A stretch of DNA of 64,000 nucleotides, from assembly GCA_028693705.1 (NCBI GenBank), contig JAQUUX010000001.1, forward strand, positions 19,999 through 83,998, given 5' to 3'. Under the pieces are notes generated by a model, which made no database searches, was not told the origin of the DNA, and saw nothing but the letters and a program-made list of their open reading frames with translations. Position 1 is the stretch's first letter. Each line of letters starts with the position of its first letter. The position numbers and the translations under genes were made by a program. The stretch comes from Lachnospiraceae bacterium (GTDB lineage: Bacteria; Bacillota; Clostridia; Lachnospirales; Lachnospiraceae). Below are positions 1 to 8,902 of the stretch, piece after piece.

Positions 1-210
1 AATCGGATAGTCATTATCACGAATTTCCAAAGATAAATGATTCTCATTAAAGCTTCCCAAACAATGCCACGGCCAGACTGTCATGTTACTCCTTACTATC
101 TCACGAACCATGCTGCCTCCGCCAATAGCACCTGTGATCAACACCATAATGGCACCTAACAGAAACAGTCCTGCACATACTTTCCAAAATACTGACATAA
201 ATTTCTTCAT
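1..210 (-). CDS. Partial membrane-anchored protein, DUF4097-type (C-terminus outside window)
   Basis: Only the first 70 codons are inside the window; the gene runs off the left edge. The start ATG overlaps the stop of the preceding HAAS gene as ATGA, so the two are translationally coupled. The visible part begins MKKFMSVFWKVCAGLFLLGAI and has one hydrophobic segment at about residues 5-28, consistent with a signal anchor. The order PadR regulator, DUF1700/HAAS protein, then a membrane-anchored DUF4097 protein is a familiar Firmicutes envelope-stress module. The DUF4097 assignment rests on that context, since the beta-solenoid part is not visible. Confidence 0.6.
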   Translation of the reverse strand, partial: MKKFMSVFWKVCAGLFLLGAIMVLITGAIGGGSMVREIVRSNMTVWPWHCLGSFNENHLSLEIRDNDYPI

Positions 211-857
211 GCTGTCTGACCCTCCCTTCTTTCAAATGGCATTCTGCATATCTTAACAATAAGTCGAAAGATTGCCGGTACCACTGTTTTCCACAACCAA
301 ATCGACAAAATGAAAATCGCTGCACCCGCTGTGGCAAGCATCAGTGAAATACCCATAATGAAGATGGCTGCAATCGGTGCTGCAATCAGCTGTGCGAAGG
401 AAACGATCAGCAAACCAACACCAGCAACGAATAGTGCCAGGCCAACGCAGGTAACCGCTAAGAGAATACCAAGACCTGCAAACATAAATCCAAGTACAGT
501 ACCTAGTACAGAGAATAATACCGGTACCCATACAGGGCATAAGATGATACCTACTAAGATCAAAAGTGCTATTTTCAGGTTTCTCTGCGGGTCATCTTTG
601 GCAATGATATGTTTTCCCACTTCCTGGTTTCCAGTCACATTATCATTATTTTCTCCTGCAGGCTTTTGCCCCAAACCTTCCAGAATGGTATCATATACCT
701 CTCTTGGAGATCCCAGAGATGATATAACGTCTGCCTCGTTTTCCTCACCGGCATCATCAAAGTAATCATTATAATAAGCCATTGCCTCTGCTTTTTCACT
801 TTCAGAAACACCTGAGAGCAGTTGTTCTAATTCTTTCATAAATTCGATTCTATTCAT
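207..857 (-). CDS. HAAS/DUF1700 family membrane protein
   Basis: Predicted 216-residue protein starting MNRIEFMKELEQLLSG. An upstream in-frame extension to 920 would overlap the PadR gene extensively, so I chose the ATG at 857, which overlaps the PadR stop by 8 bp. Residues 1-65 form the HAAS helical domain typical of DUF1700, with a YYNDYFDDAG segment. It is followed by a polar linker and four strongly hydrophobic segments (about 90-215). Members are usually co-transcribed with PadR repressors and DUF4097 proteins and are thought to act in the membrane; no enzymatic activity is known. Expression is probably controlled by the upstream PadR protein. Confidence 0.85.
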   Translation of the reverse strand: MNRIEFMKELEQLLSGVSESEKAEAMAYYNDYFDDAGEENEADVISSLGSPREVYDTILEGLGQKPAGENNDNVTGNQEVGKHIIAKDDPQRNLKIALLILVGIILCPVWVPVLFSVLGTVLGFMFAGLGILLAVTCVGLALFVAGVGLLIVSFAQLIAAPIAAIFIMGISLMLATAGAAIFILSIWLWKTVVPAIFRLIVKICRMPFERREGQTA

Positions 858-1176
858 GACTCGTTCCTCCCCTAAACAAAGTAGTAATCTTGTTAGAATA
901 TTGATACCACTCTGATTCATACATATTTAACTGCGCTCTTCCTGCTGCGGATATCCGGTAGTATCTTCGATTTCTGCCTGCGCATTCTTTATCATAGACT
1001 TCTAAGCAGCCATCCTTCTGTAACCTTCTGAGAACCGGATACAGGGTGGACTCGGATATTTCTATCGCCTGCTTCATTTCCTGGGTGATCTTGTAGCCGT
1101 AAGTTCCTTCTGTATCTCTCGATACAATGGCTAATACAATCGCATCCAGTAGTGCTGCACCTGTGTTATAAATCAT
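850..1176 (-). CDS. PadR-family transcriptional repressor
   Basis: A 108-residue winged-helix protein. The N-terminal half (LLDAIVLAIVSRDTEGTYGYKITQEM, then a recognition helix near SESTLYPVLRRLQKDGCLE) is the classic PadR DNA-binding domain, followed by the wing motif GRNRRYYRIS and a short C-terminal dimerisation helix. The length is typical of the short PadR subfamily. It is the first gene of a three-gene operon with the HAAS and DUF4097-type genes. Two near-identical palindromes directly upstream (1201-1255) are likely its own operators, implying negative autoregulation. The inducer cannot be told from the sequence. Confidence 0.93.
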   Translation of the reverse strand: MIYNTGAALLDAIVLAIVSRDTEGTYGYKITQEMKQAIEISESTLYPVLRRLQKDGCLEVYDKECAGRNRRYYRISAAGRAQLNMYESEWYQYSNKITTLFRGGTSHE

Positions 1177-1200
1177 TCGCTCACTCCCTTTTGTTTTTGT

Positions 1201-1255
1201 AATATTATATGACGTATAATATTGTTTATGCTCATACTATATGACGTATAATATT
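1201..1255 (-). promoter_or_regulatory. Two PadR operator palindromes in tandem
   Basis: The first site, 1201-1223, has perfect 9-bp arms AATATTATA and TATAATATT around a TGACG core. The second, 1233-1255, has the same core and right arm, with left arm CATACTATA. Centres (1213 and 1244) are 31 bp apart, about three helical turns, so two dimers would sit on one face of the DNA. They lie 25-79 bp upstream of the padR start codon, where the promoter must be. The assignment to PadR is inferred from position and symmetry. Confidence 0.75.
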
Positions 1256-1300
1256 GTTTGTCAATATAATATTTAAATTTTATCAAAAATATTTTTTTCA

Positions 1301-1329
1301 TTGTATTAGATAAAACTTTCAGATATGAT
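1301..1329 (+). promoter_or_regulatory. Probable promoter of the Crp/Fnr gene
   Basis: TTGTAT (1301-1306) and TATGAT (1324-1329) are separated by 17 bp, and the gene start lies 47 bp downstream. This is a good sigma-A type match judged by eye only. Confidence 0.5.
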
Positions 1330-1376
1330 GACCATAAAGCTAAAACAACAAAATGATCTTCTGAAAGGAATCCACC

Positions 1377-2054
1377 ATGCTATCTTCCGATGACGTAACC
1401 CGCCTAATTGAAAGACTTCCCTTCTGGGCTCATTTATCCGAGCCACAGAAAGATTATTTGCAAAAAAATACTAATACTGCCCATTTCTCTGCCGGCTCTT
1501 TTCTGCACAACAGTGAAACTGATTGTATTGGTATACTATTCTTAAAAACCGGTATGTTGCGAATCTACATTACTTCCGATGTTGGAAAAGAAGTGACTTT
1601 ATATCGTTTAGAAGCCGGGGATGTCTGTGTTCTATCCGCTTCCTGCCTTTTGCAGGGCATTGACTTTGATATATCCATAACAGCTGAAACAGACTGTGAT
1701 ATTTTACAATTACAATCTGCAGCACTTGCAAGGCTCTCTGCTGAAAATGTTTATGTAGAACTATTTACTTATAAAACAACTGCGGAACGTTTTTCTGATG
1801 TGATGTGGACGATGAAGCAAATACTCTTTTCCAGTTTTGATCAAAGACTTGCCGACTTTTTATTGGAAGAATGTACCAGAAACCATACCTGTGAGATCCG
1901 CATGACCCAGGAACAAATCGCCAGGAATCTGGGTTCTGCGAGAGAGGTAGTTTCCAGAATGCTTCGCTACTTTGCAAAAGAGGGACTGGTTACTGTATCC
2001 CGTGGTGAAATCACGATTTTGGATGCAAAAAAACTGCGGGATTTTTGCAAATAA
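1377..2054 (+). CDS. Crp/Fnr family transcriptional regulator
   Basis: A 225-residue protein with an N-terminal cyclic-nucleotide-binding-like beta roll (about 20-130, including a GILFLKTGMLRIYI stretch and RLEAGDVCVLSASCLL) and a C-terminal HTH_Crp domain (about 150-222, MTQEQIARNLGSAREVVSRMLRYFAKEGLV). This matches the Fnr-like regulators common in Clostridia. Four cysteines (residues 50, 87, 94 and 112) lie in the sensor domain, but they do not form the N-terminal Fnr cluster motif, so an Fe-S sensor is not supported. It sits alone, convergent with the lipoprotein gene. An AAAGGAA ribosome site precedes the ATG. The effector is unknown. Confidence 0.9.
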   Translation: MLSSDDVTRLIERLPFWAHLSEPQKDYLQKNTNTAHFSAGSFLHNSETDCIGILFLKTGMLRIYITSDVGKEVTLYRLEAGDVCVLSASCLLQGIDFDISITAETDCDILQLQSAALARLSAENVYVELFTYKTTAERFSDVMWTMKQILFSSFDQRLADFLLEECTRNHTCEIRMTQEQIARNLGSAREVVSRMLRYFAKEGLVTVSRGEITILDAKKLRDFCK

Positions 2055-2092
2055 TCCCACAGCTTTTTTCATCATCATTATATTACGCACAA

Positions 2093-3643
2093 TCAATCAT
2101 AGAATGGCAGATTAGAAAATACAGTTCCTGCATCTTCTACAGCCACATCCAAACCATCCAATACACCATTCTCTACATGAAGAAATCCCTTACTGCCATC
2201 CTTACCCTTTACCTGAAGCCAGCTCTCCCCGTCTGTTAATGTAAAATATACTTCCTTTTGTGCCGGAATCGTAGTCTTCACAGAATCTGTATTCATTTCC
2301 GTATAAACCGGTAAGTCCACATACAATTCATGAGCATCTGTTGGCAGCATCCTGTAATAACCGGTATCCTGAAATTCCAGTTTTTTATTTTCATAATCAT
2401 ACCACCAGCTGGCATAACCATAACAGGTGCAAAGCAAATCAGTTCGAATAACTCCCATTACTGATCCCTCACTTGCAAAACCATCCAAAAAGCCATAATC
2501 CTTAAAAGGAAAACCGCTCACTGCTCCTAAATAATGCAAATCCCCATCATATGTGAAAAAATGTGTCACCGGATCATCACTTGGTCCATAATCCATTACT
2601 GCGATTTCCAGGCCATCAAAATAAGGAGATATGTCTGTCAGATAATAATCTTCCAGTTCCGGATTTTCAAAATATACCTCGTAAGATCCCAGATCAAAAA
2701 CTTTTCCATCAATATTAAAAGAAGCTTCGTATTCTGAATAATCTCCCTTATTTACCTCTGCAATCTGAAATTCCAGCGTATTCTCTGTACCGTTACCTGC
2801 CAGATCGGCCTTTACCGGTTCTCCCGGTTTCTTGGCAATCGGATAAGGATGCTCTGTCTTGAAGCGACTCTCTGCTTCTTTTATGGCATCTAAATTAGCT
2901 TTTTCAGTTTCGGTCAGTACTGCTTCATCAAACTGATCTTTAGTAACTGTTTTTTCATACCAGCTGCAGGCATTAAAATGCTCTGCCAGATATGCATTTT
3001 CAAATTCCATTCCGTGTCGGGCATAAATCTCATTACGCCCGATCCACAGTTCATTGCAATCAAAATTCACCAGATCCTCTACGCTAAACCTCCAGGTATC
3101 ACTCATGGGAATCTCATATTCATCCGGGTTGTATTTAACATCCGCCTTATCTATCACTACAGAATCTGCCATGGCTGTGGTAAACGATACCATTTCCATG
3201 TATTCTGCTGAAATATCTTCATCTTCGTAATAAAAAGAAACATCTGTCGGCAGGATGAGGGCATACATCTGATCCGGTGTAAACGCAATGCCCCGCTCTC
3301 CTGCCAGTTCAAACACCGGCCCGTCATAGCGGTGAAATCCGCATATATATCCCATGCCTTCAACCTTTTCATTAGAAGACTTTTGTATAAAAGAAAAGCC
3401 ATTTTCATTTTCTTCAACCACATATTTATCCTGCCATGCATCCGGTATGGTTACCGTGATCTCATTCCATGTATATTCGGTTCCGGCATAGGATGTTTGT
3501 TCTTCTGTCCCGTTCTCCTCTGCTGTTTCCTCCGATGTTACTTCGGTTTCTGACATATTGCTTTCGTTCGCCTGTTTTCCACATCCTGACAATAAGATCA
3601 TACTCATTAGTAAAAATACATATACAAGATTACCTTTTTTCAT
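2093..3643 (-). CDS. YARHG-domain lipoprotein
   Basis: A 516-residue secreted lipoprotein. The N-terminus MKKGNLVYVFLLMSMILLSGC is a lipoprotein signal with the lipobox LSGC (Cys21). A threonine/glutamate-rich linker follows (about 25-55). The segment around residues 195-265 contains GRNEIYARHGMEF and FNACSWYEKTV, the hallmark of the YARHG domain, an extracellular domain usually attached to lipoproteins or peptidases. The C-terminal part (about 285-516) has acidic beta-rich sequence and ends with an SH3-like stretch (KEVYFTLTDGESWLQVKGKDGSKGFLHVENG). The function of the domain is unknown; binding to the cell wall is plausible. It ends 38 bp from the convergent Crp/Fnr gene. Confidence 0.85.
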   Translation of the reverse strand: MKKGNLVYVFLLMSMILLSGCGKQANESNMSETEVTSEETAEENGTEEQTSYAGTEYTWNEITVTIPDAWQDKYVVEENENGFSFIQKSSNEKVEGMGYICGFHRYDGPVFELAGERGIAFTPDQMYALILPTDVSFYYEDEDISAEYMEMVSFTTAMADSVVIDKADVKYNPDEYEIPMSDTWRFSVEDLVNFDCNELWIGRNEIYARHGMEFENAYLAEHFNACSWYEKTVTKDQFDEAVLTETEKANLDAIKEAESRFKTEHPYPIAKKPGEPVKADLAGNGTENTLEFQIAEVNKGDYSEYEASFNIDGKVFDLGSYEVYFENPELEDYYLTDISPYFDGLEIAVMDYGPSDDPVTHFFTYDGDLHYLGAVSGFPFKDYGFLDGFASEGSVMGVIRTDLLCTCYGYASWWYDYENKKLEFQDTGYYRMLPTDAHELYVDLPVYTEMNTDSVKTTIPAQKEVYFTLTDGESWLQVKGKDGSKGFLHVENGVLDGLDVAVEDAGTVFSNLPFYD

Positions 3644-3667
3644 TCCAATAGCCTTTTCCCCTTCTTA

Positions 3668-5884
3668 CTACCTTTTATTCACTTTTTTATGTTGATACAT
3701 TTCTTTATCAGCCTGACGAATCATGCTTTTCAGTAATTCCGTATCCTTCTTAAAATCTGACGTATAGGAATAGCCAAAATCAGCTCCCATACTCATATGT
3801 TCAGCCGGCAAACTGATCTGGCTAATAGCTTTATCCAGTTCACCTATTTTTCGCTGCACTACCTGTTCTGAACAATTCGTAAAAATAATGATAAATTCAT
3901 CTCCACCATATCGGATAACCGCATCATTTTTTCTGGTATGTGAAAGTAAGATCTTTCCCACTTCTATCAGAATCTCGTCTCCAACCAAATGTCCTTCCAA
4001 ATCATTTACATGCTTGAATGAAGTCAAATCAAGCAGCACAACAGCAAGCGGAAAGTCTTTTTCTTTACTTTCTGCAAGATCCAGAAACAGCCACTCTTTC
4101 AGATAACGTCTATTATAGGCACCGGTCAGATCATCTTTGTATATCTTCTCTTTCAACAGACTTGGAATCATATATTCCTCATCTGCCCTGCTGCTGTATT
4201 TTGCCTCAACAGGCTTACAATCACGGATCAATTCTTCGTATTCATCCAGGCACATCGGTTTTGCAAAATAATACCCCTGAATATATTCACAGCCTATGCT
4301 CTGTAGGAAATGATACTGTTCCTCTGTTTCTACTCCTTCTGTAATAACCGGAATACCCAGCCACTGCGCCATGGTAACTACACTGGCAAGGATTTTCTTG
4401 CTTCTGGTATTATTTTCATCCAATGACAGGAATTTCATATCCACCTTTAGAATATCCACATTGATATCCTTTAGTGTATTTAAGGAAGAATACCCGCTTC
4501 CAAAATCATCCATCAAAATCGTGAATCCTGCTCCATGTAATCTGCTGATCACATCATTCATCAATTCAGGATTATCCATATAGGCACTTTCCGTCAATTC
4601 AAGATGCAATAACCGTGACGGAATACCAATTTTTTTTACCATAGAAATAATCATATCCACCAGATTTGGATTGGTCAGCTCTGCCCTGGACATATTTACT
4701 GAAACAGGAGCAGGTTCTAATCCTTCATCCAGCCACTTCTTCAAATATGAACATGTCTTTTCCCACACATAATAATCCAGTTTACCAATAAAACCATTTC
4801 GCTCAAATACAGGTATAAATGCCCCCGGAGAAATCATTCCCTTTTTGGGGTGTTTCCACCTTACCAGCGCCTCCGCTCCATATGGAGTCTTGGTCTGCGC
4901 ATTATATTTTGGCTGAAAATATACCAGAAACTGCTCATCATCCAATGCCTGTTGCATTTCATGGGTGATCTCACGTTCTAACTGCAGCTGTTCGCTCATC
5001 TTTGCATCATAATAGCAAAGGAACATCATATATTTATTCTTGCATTCTTTGGCCGCCACAGACGCACATAAATACATCTGCTCCGACGAAATCATAGCAT
5101 CGGTTATACAATAGATACCAAAGGATGGCTCTATCAGGTATTCTTTATTGTATTCTGCCAGTTTTTTCGTTAATTCCAGCAGATCCTTTTCACATCGCTC
5201 TTTATCAAAGGGAATGCAGAAAACAAATACATCTGACTCTAACCGGCCATAGCAGCTCCATGGATATCCTTCCGATAATTTCTGAATCTCTCTTGCGCAA
5301 AACTGCAATAAAAGGTTTCCTCCCTTTTCTCCCAAAAAGGAATTTACCAGTCTGAACTGATTGATATCCATCCTGATAAATGCCATAGGCTCTCCTTTAT
5401 GGAGATACTGCATCGTCTCACAGGTTTCAAAGAAATGGCGACGGTTATAAAGACCTGTTAGCTGATCGTGCTCAGCTATATGCTTTACCTGCGCCAGGTA
5501 ATTGATCTGGCTTCTTGCGATCGCATTTTTTAAACGGGTTAACAACACTCTGGGTTTATATGGTTTGGATATAAAATCCCATGCACCCAGATCCAGAGCC
5601 TTTTCCTCTGATCTTTCATCGGATTCTCCGGTCATTACCACGATTGGTATATCTGTAATATCGTGCTGTGCCATATATTGCAGCACATCATATCCTGTTT
5701 TAATGGGCATCACTATATCCAGTAATAAGGCTGAAATATGATCTTTATTAGCCTCAAGCAGAGTAATGGTTTCCTCTCCGTCTCCAGCCTCTAACATCTC
5801 ATAATCCTCACGTAACATATTAACCAATATCCTACGGTTAATATCATTATCCTCCGCTATTAAAACGGTTTGTTTCCTTTCCAT
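3668..5884 (-). CDS. Response regulator with REC-GGDEF-EAL-GGDEF domains
   Basis: A 738-residue cytoplasmic signalling protein. Residues 5-125 form a receiver domain with phospho-acceptor aspartate in LLLDIVMP. Residues about 140-290 are a degenerate GGDEF domain (RLESDVF in place of GGDEF). Residues about 305-545 are an EAL domain with GAEALVRW, SVNMSRAEL, ELTESAY, MDDFGSGYSSL, KVDMKFL and ITEGVET, so the phosphodiesterase residues look intact. Residues about 575-735 are a second GGDEF domain with an intact RYGGDEFIII. It could therefore both make and break cyclic di-GMP. There is no adjacent kinase; the gene lies 24 bp upstream of the YARHG lipoprotein gene on the same strand, so the two may be co-transcribed. 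Confidence 0.95.
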   Translation of the reverse strand: MERKQTVLIAEDNDINRRILVNMLREDYEMLEAGDGEETITLLEANKDHISALLLDIVMPIKTGYDVLQYMAQHDITDIPIVVMTGESDERSEEKALDLGAWDFISKPYKPRVLLTRLKNAIARSQINYLAQVKHIAEHDQLTGLYNRRHFFETCETMQYLHKGEPMAFIRMDINQFRLVNSFLGEKGGNLLLQFCAREIQKLSEGYPWSCYGRLESDVFVFCIPFDKERCEKDLLELTKKLAEYNKEYLIEPSFGIYCITDAMISSEQMYLCASVAAKECKNKYMMFLCYYDAKMSEQLQLEREITHEMQQALDDEQFLVYFQPKYNAQTKTPYGAEALVRWKHPKKGMISPGAFIPVFERNGFIGKLDYYVWEKTCSYLKKWLDEGLEPAPVSVNMSRAELTNPNLVDMIISMVKKIGIPSRLLHLELTESAYMDNPELMNDVISRLHGAGFTILMDDFGSGYSSLNTLKDINVDILKVDMKFLSLDENNTRSKKILASVVTMAQWLGIPVITEGVETEEQYHFLQSIGCEYIQGYYFAKPMCLDEYEELIRDCKPVEAKYSSRADEEYMIPSLLKEKIYKDDLTGAYNRRYLKEWLFLDLAESKEKDFPLAVVLLDLTSFKHVNDLEGHLVGDEILIEVGKILLSHTRKNDAVIRYGGDEFIIIFTNCSEQVVQRKIGELDKAISQISLPAEHMSMGADFGYSYTSDFKKDTELLKSMIRQADKEMYQHKKVNKR

Positions 5885-6018
5885 CCTGTATCCCCTTGTA
5901 TAAACAAATATATTATTTTCCCCTTATTATATACACTATCATTCTATGCTTTCTTCTATATAAAAGCAATTACTCTCATCCTTTTTTACCAAAGGTTTTT
6001 CATTCCCTTCACCTTTAC

Positions 6019-6047
6019 TTGCTTTTCAACGATATTTTGTGTACAAT
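6019..6047 (+). promoter_or_regulatory. Probable promoter of the ABC-F gene
   Basis: TTGCTT (6019-6024) and TACAAT (6042-6047) are 17 bp apart. The leader to the start codon is about 105 nt and begins with a possible small hairpin (GGCG...CGCC, 6055-6076). Leader attenuation is common upstream of ABC-F genes, but no clear terminator is visible here. Confidence 0.55.
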
Positions 6048-6157
6048 ACGGAGTGGCGTATCCCCCGTGAGCGCCTTAAAATAGTAGCTTTGGGATTTGT
6101 ATCATAAGCAATTCCCGTATTTGAAGAAGCCCTATCGCGGCAGATTGAGAGGAAAAC

Positions 6158-7795
6158 ATGATTCAGGCAAACAATGTAACCTTACGTATTGGCAAAAAAG
6201 CCTTATTCGAAGACGTAAACATTAAATTCACAGAGGGTAACTGTTATGGTCTTATCGGTGCCAACGGTGCCGGCAAATCCACCTTCTTAAAAATATTATC
6301 CGGTGTTCTGGAAACAACTAATGGTGACATCAGCATTACCCCCGGACAGCGTTTATCCGTACTGGAACAGGATCATTTCAAATATGATGAATATTCCGTT
6401 ATGGATACCGTTATCATGGGCAATGAACGATTATATAAAATCATGAAAGAAAAAGACGCGATCTATGCCAAAGAAGATTTTACCGATGAAGACGGCATCC
6501 GCGCCAGTGAACTGGAAGGTGAATTTGCAGAAATGGACGGCTGGAACGCAGAGTCCGATGCCGCTACCCTGTTAAACGGTTTGGGTGTGGATACAGAATT
6601 TCACTATAATTCCATGAAAGACCTGGATGGTAGTTTAAAAGTCAAAGTCCTGCTTGCAAAAGCACTGTTTGGTAATCCTGATATCCTGCTCTTAGATGAG
6701 CCTACCAACCATTTGGATCTGGATGCTATTGCATGGCTGGAAGAATTCTTGATTAACTTTGAAAATACTGTCATCGTCGTATCCCATGACCGTTATTTCT
6801 TAAACAAGGTATGTACCCACACCGCTGATATTGATTATGGCAAGATCCAGTTATATGCCGGAAACTATGATTTCTGGTATGAATCCAGCCAGCTGATCCA
6901 GAAACAGCGTAAAGAAGCAAATAAAAAGAAGGAAGAGCAGATCAAGGAATTACAGGAATTCATCTCCCGCTTTGCAGCTAATGCAAGTAAGTCCAAGCAG
7001 GCAACTTCCCGTAAAAAAGCACTTGAAAAAATCGAACTGGATGACATCCGTCCTTCCAGCCGTAAATATCCTTATATTGATTTCCGTCCGGAACGTGAAA
7101 TTGGTAACGAAGTGTTATCCGTGGAAGGTATCTCTAAAACCGTCAATGGTGAAAAGGTTCTGGACAACATCTCCTTCATCGTAAATCATGACGACAAGAT
7201 TGCATTTGTCGGTGGCAACGAATTAGCAAAAACCACCTTATTCCAGATTCTCGCCGGAGAATTAGAACCGGACGAAGGAAGTTTTAAGTGGGGTGTTACT
7301 ACTTCACAGGCATACTTCCCTCGTGATAATACAAAAGAATTTGACAACGATTATACAATTGTAGATTGGCTTACAGGCTATTCCCCGGTAAAAGATGTGA
7401 CCTATGTACGTGGTTTCCTGGGACGTATGCTCTTCGCCGGTGAAGACGGTGTAAAGAAGGTTAAGATTTTATCCGGTGGTGAAAAAGTACGTTGTCTTTT
7501 ATCCAAGATGATGATCAGTGGCGCCAACTGCCTGATCTTTGATGAACCTACCAACCATTTAGATATGGAATCCATCACTGCCCTGAATCAGGGTATGATC
7601 AAATTCTCCGGTGTAGAACTCTTCTCCTGCCATGATCATCAGGTTGTACAGACTACAGCAAACCGTATCATGGAAATCCTGCCAAATGGCAAGATGATTG
7701 ATAAGATCACTACCTACGATGAATATCTCGAAAGTGATGAAATGGCCAGAAAACGTACTGTATATACCAATGCAGATACTGACGATAATGACTAA
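6158..7795 (+). CDS. ABC-F ATPase, YbiT-type
   Basis: A 545-residue protein with two ABC domains and no membrane segments. Domain 1 has Walker A GANGAGKS and Walker B ILLLDEPTNHLDL but a non-canonical signature (LDGSLKVKVL). A charged linker follows (about 240-310, with KKKEEQIKELQEFISRFAANASKSKQATSRKKALEKI). Domain 2 has an altered Walker A (GGNELAKTT), a canonical signature LSGGEKVR and Walker B LIFDEPTNHLDM. The sequence runs parallel to E. coli YbiT throughout, including the DTVIMG and EMDG segments. ABC-F proteins act on the ribosome E site; this clade is not a known antibiotic-resistance group. The AGAGGAAAAC ribosome site supports the start. It overlaps or abuts the PHP gene. Confidence 0.9.
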   Translation: MIQANNVTLRIGKKALFEDVNIKFTEGNCYGLIGANGAGKSTFLKILSGVLETTNGDISITPGQRLSVLEQDHFKYDEYSVMDTVIMGNERLYKIMKEKDAIYAKEDFTDEDGIRASELEGEFAEMDGWNAESDAATLLNGLGVDTEFHYNSMKDLDGSLKVKVLLAKALFGNPDILLLDEPTNHLDLDAIAWLEEFLINFENTVIVVSHDRYFLNKVCTHTADIDYGKIQLYAGNYDFWYESSQLIQKQRKEANKKKEEQIKELQEFISRFAANASKSKQATSRKKALEKIELDDIRPSSRKYPYIDFRPEREIGNEVLSVEGISKTVNGEKVLDNISFIVNHDDKIAFVGGNELAKTTLFQILAGELEPDEGSFKWGVTTSQAYFPRDNTKEFDNDYTIVDWLTGYSPVKDVTYVRGFLGRMLFAGEDGVKKVKILSGGEKVRCLLSKMMISGANCLIFDEPTNHLDMESITALNQGMIKFSGVELFSCHDHQVVQTTANRIMEILPNGKMIDKITTYDEYLESDEMARKRTVYTNADTDDND

Positions 7796-7799
7796 AAAT

Positions 7800-8660
7800 A
7801 TGAAAATAGTAGATTTACATGTTCATTCCAACCGTTCTGACGGGAGTATGACTCCCACAGAACTGGTATATTATGCAAAAGAAAAAGGCTTAAGTTCTTT
7901 CGCTCTCACAGACCATGACTGTGTAGAAGGTATTGATGAAGCCTTTGATGCTGCAAAAAGGCTGAAAGAAGAAACCGGCTATGATCTTGAAGTTATCCCG
8001 GGTATGGAATTCTCTACCGATTATCTGGGAAGTGATGTTCACATCGTGGCTCTGGATATTGATTACCATTCTGACACCTTTGTAAACAATATTTCCCGTT
8101 TCCTGGATTCCAGATCACTCAGGAACGAAAAAATGTGTGAAAAACTAAGAGAACGCGGTATAGACATTTCCATGGAACAACTAACCGATGATTTTCCCGA
8201 TGCAGTAATTACCAGAGCTCATTTCGGAAAATACCTGTATCAAAAAGGCTACTGCTTAAGCGTTTCCGATGCGTTCTCCCAATATATCGGAGACCACGCG
8301 CCCTGTTTTGTCAGTCGTGAAAAGGTAACACCCAAGCAGGCAGTAAAACTAACCCGCCTGTGTGGCGGTATCCCTATACTGGCTCATCCTCTCCTCTATG
8401 GCTTCAGTAAGGAAAAGCTGGACACACTGACCGCAGACTTGACAGAGTCCGGCCTGCTTGGATTAGAATGCCTGTACAGTTCCTATACTTTAGCTGATGA
8501 ACATAATATGCGTAAATTAGCCGCCAAATACGATCTAGCCCCCAGCGGTGGATCCGACTTCCATGGAACCACAAAACCCGGACTGGATATGGCCACCGGG
8601 TATGGAAAGCTGTTTATTCCTTACGAGATTCTGGAGCATTTGCGGCAAAAACTGCTTTAA
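7800..8660 (+). CDS. PHP-domain phosphoesterase, RNase AM/YciV-type
   Basis: A 286-residue protein starting MKIVDLHVHSNRSDGS. PHP metal-binding motifs are visible: DLHVHS, TDHDCVEG, an E in GMEFST, the HP of LAHPLLYG and the C-terminal GSDFHG. The family includes E. coli YciV (RNase AM), a 5'-3' exoribonuclease and nucleoside 3',5'-bisphosphate phosphatase, and the whole length fits. An ATG 12 bp earlier (7788) would overlap the ABC-F gene by 8 bp and is also possible. It is probably co-transcribed with the ABC-F gene. Its stop codon forms the left edge of structured repeat A, so any former terminator has been replaced. Confidence 0.88.
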   Translation: MKIVDLHVHSNRSDGSMTPTELVYYAKEKGLSSFALTDHDCVEGIDEAFDAAKRLKEETGYDLEVIPGMEFSTDYLGSDVHIVALDIDYHSDTFVNNISRFLDSRSLRNEKMCEKLRERGIDISMEQLTDDFPDAVITRAHFGKYLYQKGYCLSVSDAFSQYIGDHAPCFVSREKVTPKQAVKLTRLCGGIPILAHPLLYGFSKEKLDTLTADLTESGLLGLECLYSSYTLADEHNMRKLAAKYDLAPSGGSDFHGTTKPGLDMATGYGKLFIPYEILEHLRQKLL

Positions 8661-8690
8661 ACTGCAGTTTAGCAACTTGCAAATACTAAT

Positions 8691-8902
8691 TATAACGAGA
8701 CGGCAATGGTGTGGGTGTGTATCCTTCCATTGCCGCTCACACGTATAAAAGCCACTAAATCATTCCATTTAGATTGCAGTTGCTTACGCTAACGGAACCA
8801 ATCGCCATCCTGGCTCTGAGGTTCCTTTCCGGGCATCCTTGCCCGGAATAGCTGTGGTAACAGCTGGAATGATTAAGTGGCTTTAATACATGTTCACAGG
8901 CA
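8691..8902 (+). ncRNA. Conserved 212-nt core of module 1, copy A
   Basis: This segment matches 32468-32679 with 4 substitutions and no gaps. Its fold includes hairpin CGGCAATGG/CCATTGCCG (8701-8735) with a 17-nt loop, a 17-bp helix 8751-8767 with 8865-8881 (one mismatch) that encloses TTCCGGGC/GCCCGGAA (8827-8848), GGAACC/GGTTCC (8794-8825) and an AGCT/AGCT hairpin near 8850-8865. Just downstream, hairpin ACAGGCA/TGCCTGT (8896-8934) has a loop that can pair with the entire 17-nt loop of the first hairpin. The + strand is inferred from G.U pairs. The RNA role is inferred, not shown. Confidence 0.7.

Noticed and set aside
6158..7795. ABC-F gene as an antibiotic-resistance determinant
   Set aside because: The sequence follows YbiT and not the Vga, Msr, Lsa or OptrA groups, and the linker between domains is not of the resistance type.
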